A stretch of 64,000 nt of DNA from Herminiimonas sp. (GCA_028292265.1 JAQGMR010000013.1:113480-177479); one strand, 5' to 3'. Positions 44,737-54,255 are shown, counted from the first letter of the stretch. A program made the numbers and translations. Notes: generated from the sequence alone by a model not told the origin.

Positions 44737-46698
44737 CTACACTTTCATCGGCAAGATCACCATCTGCAATCCATCGAAGTGCAGCCGCCGCTGGATTGCT
44801 AGCGCCGCCTGGTTGTGCAGCAGTCTGGTGAACCAGTTGTCCTGCTCGAAGATAAGTTTGCTGGTGAAGAAAATCCCATTCGGATACTGGGTGCTGATGT
44901 CTTCACACAGCTTCGTCACCTCATTGACCACATCCGTGCCGAAGCCGAGATACGCCGACGACGCCATGCCGTGGCTGTGGCAAAAATCGACGAAAAACTT
45001 CAGCGTCGCATTGGCTTCTGCTCGCAGCTGCTCCACCGCGCCCTCACCGCCGTAGGCATGCGAGTCCACCGTACGCGCATTGACGAAAATGAAGTTCTTG
45101 AAGTGGCCAGGAAACATCCGCTGAACCCACAGCAGGGCATGAAGCCCGCCGCCACGCGAGGTGCCCACGATGAACACGGCGGTTTGGTCTTCCGGGTCCG
45201 GAATGACCGGGCCAACATGGGGTCCGAAAGGCTGGTTGGCAAAAACCTCGTCTACCGAATGGATCGCTGCCTTGGTTTCGCGATAGTGATTGCGTACGTA
45301 AATGCAAATGCCGGCGATGGCAGCAATAATGACTGCAGCGGCCCAACCACCGTCGGTAAATTTTTCCACCACCAGCACAAGCAGGATGCCGGCGCAGATG
45401 ACAAAGCCGGTCAGGGACAGGAAGAAACGTCGCTTCCAGTGTTCGAGTTCGTTCCGGTGGCGCCACCAATACAGGCATAACCCGAACAGCGAAATGGCGA
45501 ACGTGAGAAACACCGATACGGAATACAGCACCACCAGCAGCGTGACGCTGCCGCGGGTCCAGAACAGGATGGCCAACGCGGCAATGCCCAATACCAGGAT
45601 GCCGTTTTGCGTGACAAGCCGCGTCGACAAGTAGCGGAATTTGTGTGGCACCCATGAATCGGCCGCCATGTTCGACAGCACCGCTGGTCCGCCAAGGAAT
45701 CCCGTATTGGCTGCAACGAACAACAATCCCGCTTCAAATGCCAGCACCACGATAAGAACGCATTGACGCGCAAATTCGCTTCCCAACCCGATGCTGTCGA
45801 TAATCAATTTGAAGGTCGATGCATTTAGCGTTTGGCCTTCTACCGGATGTGCATCCCACAACAGGTAAAGCAGGATGATGCCGCCGGCGGTAAAGGCCAA
45901 CGATATAGCCATGTAGAACATGGTCATCTTGCCGGTATGGACGCGCGGCTCGGCGAGGATGTTGACGTTGTTCGACACCGCCTCCAATCCTGTGTAAGTG
46001 CCGCCCCCCTGTGAATAGGCGAGCAGCAGCAAGCCGGAAACGCCGATCCACCCGATATTGCCGGCCAGGCTTCCAGTTTCTGCAAGTGTCGTGGGTATGA
46101 TGTTCGGCAGATGGCTGGCATGGGCCATGATGCCGTACACGATGAGAGCAAAATGGGTGACGACGAAGCCGAGAAAGATCGGCAACAGTATCTTGATCGC
46201 TTCCTTTAGCCCTCGAAGATTAAGGACGATCAATATCGCGATGATGGCAAACTCGGTCCAGAGCTTGAAGGCTTGAAATCCGAGCGGCAGAAGCGAGGCG
46301 ACCGCCTCCACACCAGCGGCCACTGAGATCGCTATGGTAAGCACATAGTCCAACACCAGCGCACAACCGGCAATCAGGCCCATGTAGGGACCGACCAGTT
46401 TGGTAGCGACGCGATAGCCACCACCGCCAGTCGGGAAAAGCTCGATCACCTGATTGTAGGCAAGCGCGATGATGAATACCGTAATGGCGGTTGCTATCGC
46501 CATGTACAAACCGAGGTGCGTGTGCTGCCCAAGTGCGCGGAACGTTTCTTCCGGCCCATAGGCTGAGGACGACAGCCCGTCTGCCCCAAGCCCTACCCAG
46601 GCGATGAAGGCAACCAGCGCCATGGAGTGGCGAGTTTCCGACTTGAGGGGGTCTAGCGCCTTGCCGAGAACGATTTCTCGAAATTTTTCTGACTTCAT
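44737..46698 (-). CDS. APC-type permease, KimA/YdaO-like
   Basis: The 653-residue inner-membrane protein has about twelve membrane segments in its first 480 residues. A soluble domain of about 170 residues follows, with GTSRGGGLHALLWVQRMF. The LSSSAYGPEE motif in helix 1 and the C-terminal domain match the KimA (YdaO) type of potassium/proton importer within the APC superfamily. Amino-acid transport cannot be excluded. ATG 46698 is preferred over the upstream in-frame start at 46827 because the extra residues are not family-like; no good ribosome site is seen. Confidence 0.8.
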   Translation of the reverse strand: MKSEKFREIVLGKALDPLKSETRHSMALVAFIAWVGLGADGLSSSAYGPEETFRALGQHTHLGLYMAIATAITVFIIALAYNQVIELFPTGGGGYRVATKLVGPYMGLIAGCALVLDYVLTIAISVAAGVEAVASLLPLGFQAFKLWTEFAIIAILIVLNLRGLKEAIKILLPIFLGFVVTHFALIVYGIMAHASHLPNIIPTTLAETGSLAGNIGWIGVSGLLLLAYSQGGGTYTGLEAVSNNVNILAEPRVHTGKMTMFYMAISLAFTAGGIILLYLLWDAHPVEGQTLNASTFKLIIDSIGLGSEFARQCVLIVVLAFEAGLLFVAANTGFLGGPAVLSNMAADSWVPHKFRYLSTRLVTQNGILVLGIAALAILFWTRGSVTLLVVLYSVSVFLTFAISLFGLCLYWWRHRNELEHWKRRFFLSLTGFVICAGILLVLVVEKFTDGGWAAAVIIAAIAGICIYVRNHYRETKAAIHSVDEVFANQPFGPHVGPVIPDPEDQTAVFIVGTSRGGGLHALLWVQRMFPGHFKNFIFVNARTVDSHAYGGEGAVEQLRAEANATLKFFVDFCHSHGMASSAYLGFGTDVVNEVTKLCEDISTQYPNGIFFTSKLIFEQDNWFTRLLHNQAALAIQRRLHFDGLQMVILPMKV

Positions 46699-46818
46699 GG
46701 GGATGCGTTGGCGTCTCGGAAGATGACCCGGCAAAGTCGCTATGAAAGTGTGCGGCCGGAGTTCGGCATGATACGCCGAACAATTAAATAGTAACAACGT
46801 TAAGACAGATTGCTTGTG

Positions 46819-46847
46819 TTGCCCCAATACTGCAAATCAGAGATAAT
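46819..46847 (+). promoter_or_regulatory. sigma-70 promoter of tRNA-Leu
   Basis: TTGCCC (46819-46824) and GATAAT (46842-46847) are 17 bases apart, with an expected start about 46854, just before the tRNA. Confidence 0.75.
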
Positions 46848-46859
46848 GCGCGCTGCGTT

Positions 46860-46946
46860 GCCGAGATGGCGGAATAGGTAGACGCACGGGACTCAAAATC
46901 CCGCGGTGGAAACATCGTGCCGGTTCGATTCCGGCTCTCGGCACCA
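46860..46946 (+). tRNA. tRNA-Leu(CAA)
   Basis: This is an 87-base tRNA with acceptor GCCGAGA/TCTCGGC, an A discriminator and an encoded CCA. The anticodon loop CTCAAAA gives CAA. The long variable arm (about 15 bases) is typical of class II tRNAs such as Leu. Confidence 0.96.
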
Positions 46947-47116
46947 GACTTTCTCCAAGTCCCTGACCTTCAGTATTACTTTTCTTGTTTTTCCTTAGGC
47001 GAGTCGCAAGTCAGGTTGACAAGCGCAGTTGCAGCCAACCATCGCGCCCCGAAGCGAACCCGAACTTTCTCTGCGGACCGCAGAGGCAATCGTTCATAGC
47101 GGTCGGGAACACGCCG
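46947..47116. other. Intergenic stretch after tRNA-Leu
   Basis: T-rich patches follow the tRNA (near 46977-46996) without a clear hairpin. A short hairpin CTCTGCGGACCGCAGAG lies near 47070. No gene is visible. Confidence 0.4.
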
Positions 47117-47456
47117 TCAGAACTGTTTCTTCCAGCCGGCTGTCACGCCCTGCGGGAGCACCCTCACGGTGAACGGCTTGCTTCGCGATGTGCGTAATAA
47201 CCCAGTGCCGTCCCTAGCGCCCAACCAGGCAGCACGTCTGTCTGCCAGCGGGCTCTGGACTTCGTTCGTGCGATGGAATCGTACAGCGGCAATAACTCCA
47301 CTGAGTACACCAGTAGGCGCTCGCGACCGTATTCCAACACAAATGGTGTTATGGCGGCACTGATTGCTGTCACTTCGCCGCTTGGGAAGCTGTGCGCACC
47401 GCTCCTGGACCACTGGTTTGAGTCGTCCGTCTGGCTCGGGCAGAGTGCGTGCCAAT
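47117..47456 (-). pseudogene. Decayed PAP2-type phosphatase
   Basis: One minus frame reads HSFPSGEVTAISAAITP, then LPLYDSIARTKSRARWQTDV, with GTALGYYAHR after it; this is the C-terminal part of a type 2 phosphatidate phosphatase. It is broken. The N-terminal half is missing, the PSGH motif has become PSGE, the SR-x5-H-x3-D motif has Arg for His, and the reading frame shifts near 47170 so that the tail (FTVRVLPQGVTAGWKKQF) continues in a different frame. It begins just beyond the terminator of the Ser/Gly-rich gene. Confidence 0.7.
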
Positions 47457-47492
47457 AGAAAACCCCCCGACTTTTCTGGTACGCGGGGGGGC
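47457..47492 (-). terminator. Rho-independent terminator of the Ser/Gly-rich gene
   Basis: On the minus strand a run of six or seven C pairs with six G around a loop of about 16 bases, followed by TTTT. It lies about 45 bases past the stop at 47535. Confidence 0.75.
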
Positions 47493-47534
47493 TGGCAAAG
47501 CTTTAGGTGCTAGGTGCGGGCCGACCGCGCGTCA

Positions 47535-47996
47535 TTACTTGCTGCTGCCGGAGGTAGAGCTTGAACCGTCGGATGAACCGGCACCCATGCCGCTAGTGCT
47601 CGATCCCGACGTACCGCCCGAGCCGGACATGCCCGAAGTGCCGCTTGAACCCGACATGCCCGAAGTGCCGCTTGAACCGGACGTATCCGAAGAACCGCTG
47701 GAACCAGACCCGGACATGCCGGCCGAACCGCCGGATCCTGACGATCCGCTCGATCCTGAGGTGCCGGACGAACCGCTTGAACCGGACGAGCCCGAAGTAC
47801 CGCTTGAGCCAGATGAGCCGGAAGTGTCACTAGAGCCTGCCGAGCCACTGGATCCAGACATGCCAGAAGAACTGCTTCCCATGCCGCTCGACGATCCGGA
47901 CGTGCCTCCAGTGGTTGATCCGGACGACGATTGAGCTGAAGCAAAACCTGCTGCGGACAACATGGCGATGAAAAGAATTGAGCTGAGCTTCTTCAT
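47535..47996 (-). CDS. Exported Ser/Gly-repeat low-complexity protein
   Basis: The 153-residue precursor has a signal peptide (KKLSSILFIAMLSAAGF, cut near ASAQ). The rest is almost only Ser, Gly and Thr with some Met and Asp, built from short degenerate units such as SGSSGTSG and SGSSGMSG. It is probably disordered and exported, but the family is unclear. AAGGAG lies six bases before ATG 47996. The DNA repeat units could change number by slippage. Confidence 0.75.
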   Translation of the reverse strand: MKKLSSILFIAMLSAAGFASAQSSSGSTTGGTSGSSSGMGSSSSGMSGSSGSAGSSDTSGSSGSSGTSGSSGSSGSSGTSGSSGSSGSGGSAGMSGSGSSGSSDTSGSSGTSGMSGSSGTSGMSGSGGTSGSSTSGMGAGSSDGSSSTSGSSK

Positions 47997-48412
47997 ATTT
48001 TCTCCTTGAGGTATGAGGGAGCCGACAGGTCTGCAAGCACTATGCCACTTGGGATACGTTGTACGGTGCGGAACAATCAACGCGCTGGGTATGCGCTCGT
48101 CCCAAAGCATATGTGGAAAAGTTACAAGGGGCGGTAAGATTTATTGGGGCGCGACCGCTTGAAGTCGTTCGGCGCAAAACCGCCGCATGGAAGTTGTGGT
48201 CGCGCCTAGCGCACGGTCATGCTGCGCCGGAAGCATGCGCCGAGGAAGTCGATGTGTCTTGCCGCGCAGAGGGAAATCTCCTTGGCCATTATTGGCAACG
48301 GTCGTGGAAACCTGTCAAACTTATCTCGCCTTCCATGACACAGGGCAACCACGATAGCAAGTTCAACAAGTCACGTACCCGCCGAGGTGCGTTTTTTATC
48401 GGCGCCAAGCCC
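47997..48412. other. Long leader before the 5'-nucleotidase gene
   Basis: The frame of the next gene stays open backwards to 48059, but the codons look non-coding. A perfect 9-base inverted repeat, GGCGCGACC (48148-48156) with GGTCGCGCC (48198-48206), could form a stem over a 41-base loop. I found no known riboswitch motif. Confidence 0.45.
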
Positions 48413-49327
48413 ATGCCAGTTTCCCTCGACAACCTTCTCGTTATTGGCATTTCATCCCGGGCGTTGTTCGACCTCGAAGTAGAAGAAGAAATTTTTCGCG
48501 CGCAGGGTCTTGCGGCGTATCGGCAACACCAGATCGACAATGAAAACGCCGTATTGAAATTGGGCGCGGGGTTTGCGCTGGTGCGCGCGCTGTTGCGGCT
48601 TAACGACTTAGTCCACAACCAGCGCTTCGTTGAAGTCGTGATCATGTCACGCAACTCGTCCGAAACTTCACTGCGCATCTTCAACTCGATCGCGCACTAT
48701 GGCCTGGACATCACGCGTGCCGCGCTCTCAGGTGGCGCCTCGCTGGCACCCTACCTCCAGGCTTTTAACGTCAGCCTGTTCCTGTCGCTGCATGAAGATG
48801 ATGTGCAGGCAGCGGTGAACTCCGGCGTGGCATCCGCTCTGCTTTATCAGAAGCCTGAAAACGCGCTCGAAGAACTGGGGCAGATCCGGATTGCATTTGA
48901 TGGCGATGCCGTCATTTTTTCCGATGAGTCGGAGCGCATCTTCCAGGAACGCGGGATCGAAGCCTTCGAAGAGTTTGAACGCGAAAATGCGATGAAGCCG
49001 CTACCCGAGGGGCCGTTTGCGCGTCTCCTGAAGGCCTTATCCTATATTCAGAAAAATGCACGTATTGATGCGGGCCGAACAGCGCCGATACGGACGGCGC
49101 TGGTTACAGCGCGTTCCTCACCCGCGCATGAACGCGTAATCCGCACGCTGCGGGCGTGGGATGTGGCAATCGATGAGACGTTCTTTATGGGTGGCGTTGC
49201 CAAATCAGCGGTGCTTGCCGCGTTCAAGCCTCACATCTTTTTTGATGACCAGCCCGGCCATTGCGAACGCGCCTCACCGCTGGTGCAAACGGGCCGCGTG
49301 CCGCTTAAGCACATCAAACTGGACTAA
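48413..49327 (+). CDS. 5'-nucleotidase (cytosolic NT5C1-like)
   Basis: The 304-residue cytosolic protein resembles the PF06189 5'-nucleotidases that dephosphorylate nucleoside monophosphates. It has LLVIGISSRALFDLEVEEE at the start, IAFDGDAVIFSDESE (the Asp-rich HAD-type motif, near residue 160) and ETFFMGGVAKSAVLAAF near 255, ending in FFDDQPGHCE. ATG 48413 matches the family start; ATG 48335 and the frame back to 48059 are alternatives. It is convergent with maeB. Confidence 0.8.
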   Translation: MPVSLDNLLVIGISSRALFDLEVEEEIFRAQGLAAYRQHQIDNENAVLKLGAGFALVRALLRLNDLVHNQRFVEVVIMSRNSSETSLRIFNSIAHYGLDITRAALSGGASLAPYLQAFNVSLFLSLHEDDVQAAVNSGVASALLYQKPENALEELGQIRIAFDGDAVIFSDESERIFQERGIEAFEEFERENAMKPLPEGPFARLLKALSYIQKNARIDAGRTAPIRTALVTARSSPAHERVIRTLRAWDVAIDETFFMGGVAKSAVLAAFKPHIFFDDQPGHCERASPLVQTGRVPLKHIKLD

Positions 49328-49350
49328 GGCCGGCCACGAGGGGGCCGGCC
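49328..49350 (+). other. GC-rich hairpin after the nucleotidase gene
   Basis: GGCCGGCC at 49328-49335 pairs with GGCCGGCC at 49343-49350. It lies directly behind the stop of the nucleotidase and between two convergent genes. No T-run follows. Three copies of TGTCGTGC-like sequence come next. Confidence 0.5.
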
Positions 49351-49392
49351 TGTCGTGCTGTCGTGCTGTCGTACCGCTGCGCCAGCAGCCTG

Positions 49393-51702
49393 TCAGCGCT
49401 GGGCCACCGCATCCGCCACGCACAGCGCCGTCATGTTGACGATGCGGCGAACCGTTGCGGACGGCGTCAGGATATGAACCGGTTTGGCGCAACCGAGCAG
49501 CACCGGGCCGACTGTAATGCTGCCACCGCCTGACACCTTCAACAGGTTGTAGGCGATGTTGGCGGCATCGAGATTCGGCAGGACCAGCAAGTTTGCTTCG
49601 CCCTTGAGCGGCGAGTCCGGCATCATCGACTTCAACAAGGGGCCGTTGAGCGCCGTGTCGCCGTGCATCTCGCCATCCACTTCAAAGTCCGGCGCCAGCT
49701 CGCGAAGAAGGGCCAGCGCGTGGCGCATTTTCTGCGCCGATTCGCTGTTGCTGCTACCGAAATTGGAATGCGACAGCAGCGCTGCACGCGGCTGCATGCC
49801 GAAGCGGCGCATTTCTTCCGCCGCCATGATGGTGATGTCCGCAATCTGCTGCGCGGTAGGGTTCTCGTTCACATGCGTATCGACCAGGACTAGCTGGCGG
49901 TCCGCGAGTATCAGGCCGTTCATGGCTGCATAGACGTTCTTGCCCGCTCGCTTGCCAAGCACCTGGTCAATGTATTCGAGGTGAAGATTGGTAGTGCCGT
50001 AAGTGCCGCAGATCATGCCGTCTGCATCGCCTTTGTGGATCATCATGGCGCCGATCAGCGTGTGGCGGCGACGCATTTCGAGCTTCGCATATTGCTCGGT
50101 AATGCCCTGCCGGCGCGCCATCGACACGTAGGTCTGCCAGTAATCGCGATAACGGTCATCGTGCTCTGGATTGATCACCGTGAAGTCAACGTCCGGGCGC
50201 AGGCGCAACCCGAAACGCTCTATGCGTTGGGCGAGAATCGCGGGACGCCCCACCAGGATCGGTTTGGCGAGGCCCTCGTCGACCACCACCTGCACCGCGC
50301 GCAGCACTTTTTCTTCCTCGCCTTCGGCATACACGACGCGCTTGCGCGACGCCGGTGCCTTCTTCGCTATCGAGAAGATCGGCTTCATGAAGGAACCGCT
50401 GCGGTAGACAAACTGCTGCAACTGGTCGGTATAGGCTTGCATGTCCTTGATCGGACGGGCTGCCACGCCGGACGCCTCAGCGGCACGTGCGACGGCCGGC
50501 GCGATCTTGATCATCAGGCGCGGATCGAAGGGCTTGGGAATCAGGTACTCAGGGCCGAACGACAGGTTCGTGATGCCGTAGGTGGTTGCGACGACGTCAG
50601 ACTGCTCTGCCTGCGCCAGTTCCGCAATGGCGTGCACCGTTGCGATCTCCATTTCGCGCGTGATAGTGGTCGCGCCGCAGTCGAGCGCGCCACGGAAAAT
50701 GTACGGGAAGCAGAGCACGTTGTTTACCTGGTTCGGGAAGTCCGAGCGGCCGGTCGCCATCACGGCGTCGTCGCGCACTGCCTTGACTTCATCCGGCAGG
50801 ATTTCCGGCGTCGGATTGGCCAGCGCCAGCACCAGTGGTCGCGGCGCCATTGCCCGCACCATGTCCTGTTTGAGTACGCCACCCGCCGAGAGCCCAAGGA
50901 AAATGTCGGCGTCCGGAATTACATCGGCCAACGTGCGTGCCGAGGTTTCCTGGGCAAAGCGTTCCTTGTCCGGGTCCATCAATTCCTTGCGACCCTTGTA
51001 GACCACGCCAGCGAGGTCGGTGACATAGATGTTCTTGATCGGGAAGCCGAGGTCGACGATCAGTTCAAGGCAAGCGAGTGCGGCGGCGCCGGCGCCACTG
51101 ACAACCAGTTTGACCTCGTTAATGTCCTTGCGGACCACCTTGAGTCCATTGAGGATGGCAGCACCGACGATGATTGCGGTGCCGTGCTGGTCATCATGAA
51201 AAACCGGAATCTTCATCCGGTCGCGCAGCTTGCGCTCAATGTAGAAGCATTCGGGCGCCTTGATGTCCTCGAGATTGATGCCGCCGAATGTCGGTTCGAG
51301 CGCGGCGATCACGTCGCAAAGTTTGTCCGGGTCGTTTTCGTTGACTTCGATGTCGAATACGTCGATGCCTGCGAACTTCTTGAAGAGCACTGCCTTGCCT
51401 TCCATTACCGGCTTGGACGCCAGCGGCCCGATGTTGCCGAGACCAAGCACCGCGGTGCCGTTGGTGATGACCGCCACCAGATTGCCGCGCGCCGTGTACC
51501 GAAACGCATTTGCCGGATCAGCAACGATTTCTTCACAGGCCGCCGCTACGCCGGGCGTGTACGCAAGTGCCAGGTCACGCTGATTTCCAAGCTGCTTGGT
51601 CGCATTGACGCTGATCTTGCCGGGACGCGGAAACTCGTGATATTCGAGGGCTGCCTGGCGCAGTTTCTGGCGGATTTCTTCTTGCTGTTCGATGGGGTCC
51701 AT
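49393..51702 (-). CDS. maeB: NADP-dependent malic enzyme with phosphotransacetylase-like domain
   Basis: The product is about 769 residues and decarboxylates malate to pyruvate with NADP. The first 430 residues form the malic enzyme ([31 protein letters not shown], an NAD(P)-binding [22 protein letters not shown]). Residues 440-769 form a Pta-like domain that lacks acetyltransferase activity in known homologues and serves for regulation by acetyl-CoA. ATG 51702 is chosen because AAGGA lies before it. It is convergent with the nucleotidase gene. Confidence 0.95.
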   Translation of the reverse strand: MDPIEQQEEIRQKLRQAALEYHEFPRPGKISVNATKQLGNQRDLALAYTPGVAAACEEIVADPANAFRYTARGNLVAVITNGTAVLGLGNIGPLASKPVMEGKAVLFKKFAGIDVFDIEVNENDPDKLCDVIAALEPTFGGINLEDIKAPECFYIERKLRDRMKIPVFHDDQHGTAIIVGAAILNGLKVVRKDINEVKLVVSGAGAAALACLELIVDLGFPIKNIYVTDLAGVVYKGRKELMDPDKERFAQETSARTLADVIPDADIFLGLSAGGVLKQDMVRAMAPRPLVLALANPTPEILPDEVKAVRDDAVMATGRSDFPNQVNNVLCFPYIFRGALDCGATTITREMEIATVHAIAELAQAEQSDVVATTYGITNLSFGPEYLIPKPFDPRLMIKIAPAVARAAEASGVAARPIKDMQAYTDQLQQFVYRSGSFMKPIFSIAKKAPASRKRVVYAEGEEEKVLRAVQVVVDEGLAKPILVGRPAILAQRIERFGLRLRPDVDFTVINPEHDDRYRDYWQTYVSMARRQGITEQYAKLEMRRRHTLIGAMMIHKGDADGMICGTYGTTNLHLEYIDQVLGKRAGKNVYAAMNGLILADRQLVLVDTHVNENPTAQQIADITIMAAEEMRRFGMQPRAALLSHSNFGSSNSESAQKMRHALALLRELAPDFEVDGEMHGDTALNGPLLKSMMPDSPLKGEANLLVLPNLDAANIAYNLLKVSGGGSITVGPVLLGCAKPVHILTPSATVRRIVNMTALCVADAVAQR

Positions 51703-51927
51703 GGTTGCGGCGTCCTTCAAAATTACTTACGGAAAGCGCATGAGTTTATCAGACCGCCATGGGGAAACTTGGCAATTAAAGCACCATGGCACCGGGACCG
51801 GGCGAAAGCCGGCATAAACATCAATCTGGCGATTGCTATCGAAACCATATACACAATCAATTTTATTTATCGGCCGCTTTTCCTTACCATGGCGTTCATG
51901 CTTATCACCACACCAAAGGGAAACACC

Positions 51928-52416
51928 ATGGCTAACCAGACCGCCGTCAAATCAGTCACCATCGAAAACCTCGAGGCTGCCTTCGCCGGCGAATCGATGG
52001 CCCATATCAAGTACCGTTATTTCGCCAAACTCGCCCGCGAGGCCGGAGCAGATGATGTCGCGAAAATCTTCGAGAACACCGCCGATCAGGAAGTCATGCA
52101 CGCCTTCGGCCACCTCGACCTGCTGTACCCGAAAGCAAAGATGACTCCGGCGCGCGCGCTGGAAATTGCAATCGAGGGCGAAACCTATGAATACACTGAA
52201 ATGTATCCACGTTTCCGCCACCTTGCCATCGAAGAGGGCAACAACGCCGCCGTAAGCGAATTCGACGAACAGATTGCCGAATCGAAGGAACATGCCGCTG
52301 CTTTCCAGCGCACGCTGGAGCTTGCAGGCAAGCGTTTTGCGGCATTGGCCAAAGTCGAGGAGCGGCACGCCAACAATTACCGCGCCACGCTCGCCGGCCT
52401 CGACAAGGCGGCCTGA
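51928..52416 (+). CDS. Rubrerythrin, diiron domain only
   Basis: The 162-residue cytosolic protein is a four-helix diiron protein. It has EAAFAGESMAHIKYRYF, ENTADQEVMHAFGH (E-x2-H) and later AESKEHAAAF as metal-ligand motifs. Classical rubrerythrins carry a rubredoxin domain at the C-terminus; here that domain is missing, and a separate rubredoxin gene lies 127 bases downstream. It is expected to reduce peroxide. AAAGGG sits 7 bases before ATG 51928. Confidence 0.92.
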   Translation: MANQTAVKSVTIENLEAAFAGESMAHIKYRYFAKLAREAGADDVAKIFENTADQEVMHAFGHLDLLYPKAKMTPARALEIAIEGETYEYTEMYPRFRHLAIEEGNNAAVSEFDEQIAESKEHAAAFQRTLELAGKRFAALAKVEERHANNYRATLAGLDKAA

Positions 52417-52543
52417 CAGACACGCTTAGAAGCACTCTTTTAAACACGCTTGAAACACGCATTGGCAGCGGGCCAAGGCCTGCAAAACCGCAGGCCGCCC
52501 GCTCGGCCCACCACCATTCATTAATCCATAAGAGAACCACGCC

Positions 52544-52708
52544 ATGAAAAAATACCAGTGCATCGTTTGCGGCTTCATCTATGACGAAAGTGTCGGCATG
52601 CCCGACGAAGGCATCTCTGCAGGCACCCGTTGGGCCGACATCCCCGCGGACTGGGAATGCCCGGACTGTGGCGTCGCCAAGGCCGATTTCAGCATGGTCG
52701 AAGTCTAA
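52544..52708 (+). CDS. Rubredoxin
   Basis: The 54-residue electron carrier binds one Fe with four Cys: CIVCG at 6-9 and CPDCG at about 39-42. The pattern is typical ([27 protein letters not shown]). It is the probable electron donor of the adjacent rubrerythrin. AGAGAACC lies before ATG 52544. Confidence 0.95.
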   Translation: MKKYQCIVCGFIYDESVGMPDEGISAGTRWADIPADWECPDCGVAKADFSMVEV

Positions 52709-52759
52709 GACAGCGATGGTGCGATGGGGAGCGATGGGGCGATTCGGTACAATCGCGCC

Positions 52760-53734
52760 ATGCTTTCCGAATTCGACCTCATCGAACGCTACTTCACGCC
52801 GTCCTCAAGGTCGGGGCGGCTATCCCGCGCCGATCTCGGGATAGGCGACGACTGCGCACTGGTCACGCCTTCAGCGGGAACCCACCTCGCGATTTCAAGC
52901 GACATGCTGGTTGCAGGCCGACATTTTTTCGAAGATGTGGATCCGGCTTCGTTAGGCTTTAAATCCCTCGCCGTTAACCTCTCCGACCTGGCCGCCATGG
53001 GGGCTTCGCCGCTGGCCTTTACGCTGGCGCTGGCCTTGCCCTCCGCGAGCGCAGCATGGCTCGAAGGATTTTCTGCGGGCCTATTCCGTGCCGCCGACGA
53101 CTATGACTGCGAACTGATCGGCGGCGACACCACGCGCGGGCCGCTAACCATTTCCATTACGATATTTGGCGAGGTCCCTATCGGACAAGCCTTGCGCCGC
53201 GACGCCGCCGAGGTCGACGACGACATATGGGTGTCCGGCGCGCTCGGCGATGCGGCCGCCGGACTGGGCGCGCTGCGTGGCGAGCTGACTCTTCCGAGTC
53301 CCCTGCGGGAAGTTGCAATCTCCCGTCTTGAAATGCCCACCCCCAGAGTTGCGCTCGGCATTGCGCTCCGCGGGAATGCGCATGCCGCCATTGATATATC
53401 GGACGGATTGCTGGGCGATCTTGGCCACATCCTGAAACGTTCTGGCGTCGGCGCATTGGTCGAAGCGGACCTTGTTCCCCTCGGGCCAACGCTGCAGGCA
53501 CTACCTGCCTCAGTGGCGAGCCCCCTTGCCCTGAACGGCGGGGACGACTACGAGCTTTGCTTCACAGCACCCGTCGACCGGCGCGATGCAGTCATCGCTG
53601 CGGCCTCCGCCAGCGGGTGCGCCGCCACGCGGATCGGCCGAATTACTGCGCAAGAAGGCCTTGTGCTGATCGGCCCGGACGGCAAACCAGTTGCGACGCC
53701 ACCGCCCAGTTTTGACCATTTCAGGACACTATGA
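52760..53734 (+). CDS. thiL: Thiamine-monophosphate kinase
   Basis: ThiL phosphorylates thiamine monophosphate to the active pyrophosphate cofactor. The 324-residue cytosolic protein shows LGIGDDCALV near residue 25 and AVNLSDLAAMGA near 75. GGDTTRGP (about 125) and GGDDYELCF near residue 265 complete the metal/ATP motifs. ATG 52760 is used. It overlaps the pgpA start by four bases. Confidence 0.95.
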   Translation: MLSEFDLIERYFTPSSRSGRLSRADLGIGDDCALVTPSAGTHLAISSDMLVAGRHFFEDVDPASLGFKSLAVNLSDLAAMGASPLAFTLALALPSASAAWLEGFSAGLFRAADDYDCELIGGDTTRGPLTISITIFGEVPIGQALRRDAAEVDDDIWVSGALGDAAAGLGALRGELTLPSPLREVAISRLEMPTPRVALGIALRGNAHAAIDISDGLLGDLGHILKRSGVGALVEADLVPLGPTLQALPASVASPLALNGGDDYELCFTAPVDRRDAVIAAASASGCAATRIGRITAQEGLVLIGPDGKPVATPPPSFDHFRTL

Positions 53735-54255
53735 AAACCATTGAGGCAGGCCAGGTTGCCTATGTCAGCAAGCCGAGCCTGCGCTTCATGCTGGCGCACC
53801 CGGCGCACTGGATCGCCCAGGGTTTCGCCAGCGGCCTGTCACCCGTCATGCCTGGCACCGCCGGCACGCTCTTCGCTTGGGCCAGCTTCCGTCTGCTCTC
53901 CGTGTGGTGGCCTTCAATGCTATTTCCGCTGCATTGGGGCGCAGGTATCGCTATCGGGTTTCTGGTGGGCGTGTGGGCCTGCGCACGCACCGGACGCGAT
54001 CTCGGGATCGCCGACCACGGCAGCATGGTGTGGGACGAAATTATCGCCTTCTGGCTGGTGCTGCTGCTGCTCGCTCCCGCTTCTTTCGGCACGCAGGTTT
54101 GGGCATTCCTCTGGTTCCGCTTGTTCGACATGGTGAAGCCGCCGCCGATCGGTTGGTTTGATCGCAAACTGAAGGGCGGCTTTGGCGTGATGTGGGATGA
54201 CATTTTGGCTGCCTTTTACACCCTGTTGCTGTTCGCCTTCTGGCGCGCCGGCTGA
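53731..54255 (+). CDS. pgpA: Phosphatidylglycerophosphatase A
   Basis: PgpA dephosphorylates phosphatidylglycerophosphate in phospholipid synthesis. The 174-residue inner-membrane protein has family motifs GFASGLSPVMPGTAGTL near residue 30, GIADHGSMVWDEI near 90 and KPPPIGWFDRKLKGG near 135. It starts inside the thiL stop (ATGA). The thiL-pgpA-pncC order is common in proteobacteria. Confidence 0.95.
   Translation: MKTIEAGQVAYVSKPSLRFMLAHPAHWIAQGFASGLSPVMPGTAGTLFAWASFRLLSVWWPSMLFPLHWGAGIAIGFLVGVWACARTGRDLGIADHGSMVWDEIIAFWLVLLLLAPASFGTQVWAFLWFRLFDMVKPPPIGWFDRKLKGGFGVMWDDILAAFYTLLLFAFWRAG

Noticed and set aside
47560..47950. Possible CRISPR or satellite repeat
   Set aside because: The periodicity follows codons of the Ser/Gly-rich protein, with an intact signal peptide and ribosome site, so it is coding repeat DNA.
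49981..52416. An 811-codon + strand frame running antisense through maeB and into rubrerythrin
   Set aside because: Its first 650 codons are the complement of a clear malic enzyme, and the sequence matches no family. The real gene is the in-frame rubrerythrin starting at 51928. GC-rich codon bias explains the open antisense frame.
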